DNA from: Linyphia triangularis
Taxonomy: Eukaryota; Arthropoda; Arachnida; Araneae; Linyphiidae
Assembly (NCBI GenBank): GCA_963978545.1
Contig: OZ021730.1
Coordinates: 14,639,796 to 14,703,795 of the forward strand
Length of the DNA stretch: 64,000 nucleotides
Direction: 5' to 3'
Shown: positions 63,197 through 64,000 of the stretch, in pieces
How the letters are laid out: the number at the start of each line of letters is the position of its first letter
Position numbering within the stretch: position 1 is the first letter of the stretch
Notes under the pieces: generated by a model
The model's database searches: none
What the model was told of the DNA's origin: nothing
The model's input: the letters and a program-made list of their open reading frames with translations, nothing else
Made by a program: the position numbers and the translations under genes

Positions 63197-64000
63197 GTTA
63201 TTTGAAAATAAACACATTTCTGGTAACTTAAGTTACCTGAAAAAATCAATTTTAAAATGAATAAAATATAAAAATTTAATCATTTATAAACTTGTTTAAA
63301 CCATTTTTACGATTATTAAGGTAATATAATTATTTAAAAACCCTTAGTATAACTATAGGGAAAAAAATCAATATTTTTACCCACTTTATCAAAACAGAAC
63401 TAACTCGACTATAATTCGAGAGTGTTTTCAACTTTTAGAAATTAATGTATTTAAAAAACGAATCACTAAGAAGGAACTTTGAATCTTCTTGTATCCAAAA
63501 ATGTGTATAAAAAAATAATATTTTTTAAAATTTTAATTTTTACAAATTTTTTTCTCTTTGCATGGAATGAACCCTTTGTAATTTATTATTGGAGACATAT
63601 TTAATTGTAAAATAATATTTCTTGTTAATTGCGATTACTACCTCAAGTTCAAGTAGTCTAAAACCAAAATTGTTTTATGGTGGTGAGAGCACCTCAAAAC
63701 ATACCTCTCAGCATACATATTTGAAAAAATAATAAAGTTACATTTCAAGTTATACATCCAAATATAACTTTTTTTTAATTAATGTATAATCAAATAAAAT
63801 TTTGTAGAAGTTACAGAACGTCAAAAAACCTATTTCGAGATTATATTATTCTAATAATAATAATAATAAAAAAATAAATTAAAAAAATAAATAAAAATCA
63901 AATGATTCTGAATCAAACAGTGCAAAAAGTTTGAACTTCACTAAATTAGAAGGATTTTTTTTTTTTTTTTTCATTTTGTCTAAAGTGTTGTGTCTCAATT
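61386..64000. other. AT-rich DNA without genes
   Basis: No gene seen. GGTAACTTACGTTACC-type palindromes occur at about 61716 and 63031, with a variant at 63221. A 75-base block around TTATTGGTGACATATTTAAT (61407) recurs as TTATTGGAGACATATTTAAT (63585). Homopolymer A/T runs sit at 62086, 62210 and 63160. Confidence 0.6.

Overview
The window reads as nuclear DNA of an animal, most likely an arthropod. A chelicerate such as a spider is my guess, from the mix of element families, but nothing here proves it. I see no clear host gene. Everything with recognisable coding potential is a mobile element or virus-like, and a 200-base N run marks a scaffold gap.

Region 1 (1-5290) is a pile of broken, nested LINE retrotransposons of an APE-endonuclease/RNase H type: gag ends, an endonuclease, a broken RT and one 5'-truncated insertion with a 14-base target duplication.

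Region 2 (about 5293-27676) is the striking part. A unit of about 10.35 kb is present twice head to tail, with a partial third copy. Each unit holds four single-gene cassettes: orphan gene A (166 aa), a Helentron-type Rep-helicase-endonuclease gene (about 1,833 codons), a RING-derived gene and orphan gene C. Cassettes meet at A-run/T-run palindromes flanked by the 20-base end CATAGTCCTAGCYGTCTCAG. A and RING genes have TATA boxes, upstream CCAANNTTGG palindromes and a perfect hairpin just after the 3' end. The layout is compact and virus-like.

Region 3 (27723-30257) is a gene-free palindrome of 2.5 kb built of 125- and 137-base repeats, with a 31-base perfect stem and a TATA box at its centre.

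Region 4 (30301-44070) carries diverged relatives of the same genes on the + strand (RING', C', A', A'') plus a new 481-aa gene D that ends in two PxDLS motifs. It is interrupted by two LINE fragments and a SINE. A second RING'' copy begins about 12.7 kb downstream, so this too looks like a tandem repeat of a second, related unit.

Region 5 (44071 to at least 59435) is a Maverick/Polinton inserted into RING''. It has a terminal repeat, an intron-rich protein-primed DNA polymerase B pseudogene, a packaging ATPase, a small basic-hydrophobic protein and a roughly 215-codon protein. A 1.26-kb hAT-like element sits inside a polymerase exon, and a full-length 5.8-kb LINE sits inside the small protein gene with a 14-base target duplication.

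Region 6 (59488-64000): the gap, a SINE that shares its 3' tail with the LINEs, a decayed PIF/Harbinger pair (MADF protein and DDE transposase), then AT-rich DNA without genes.
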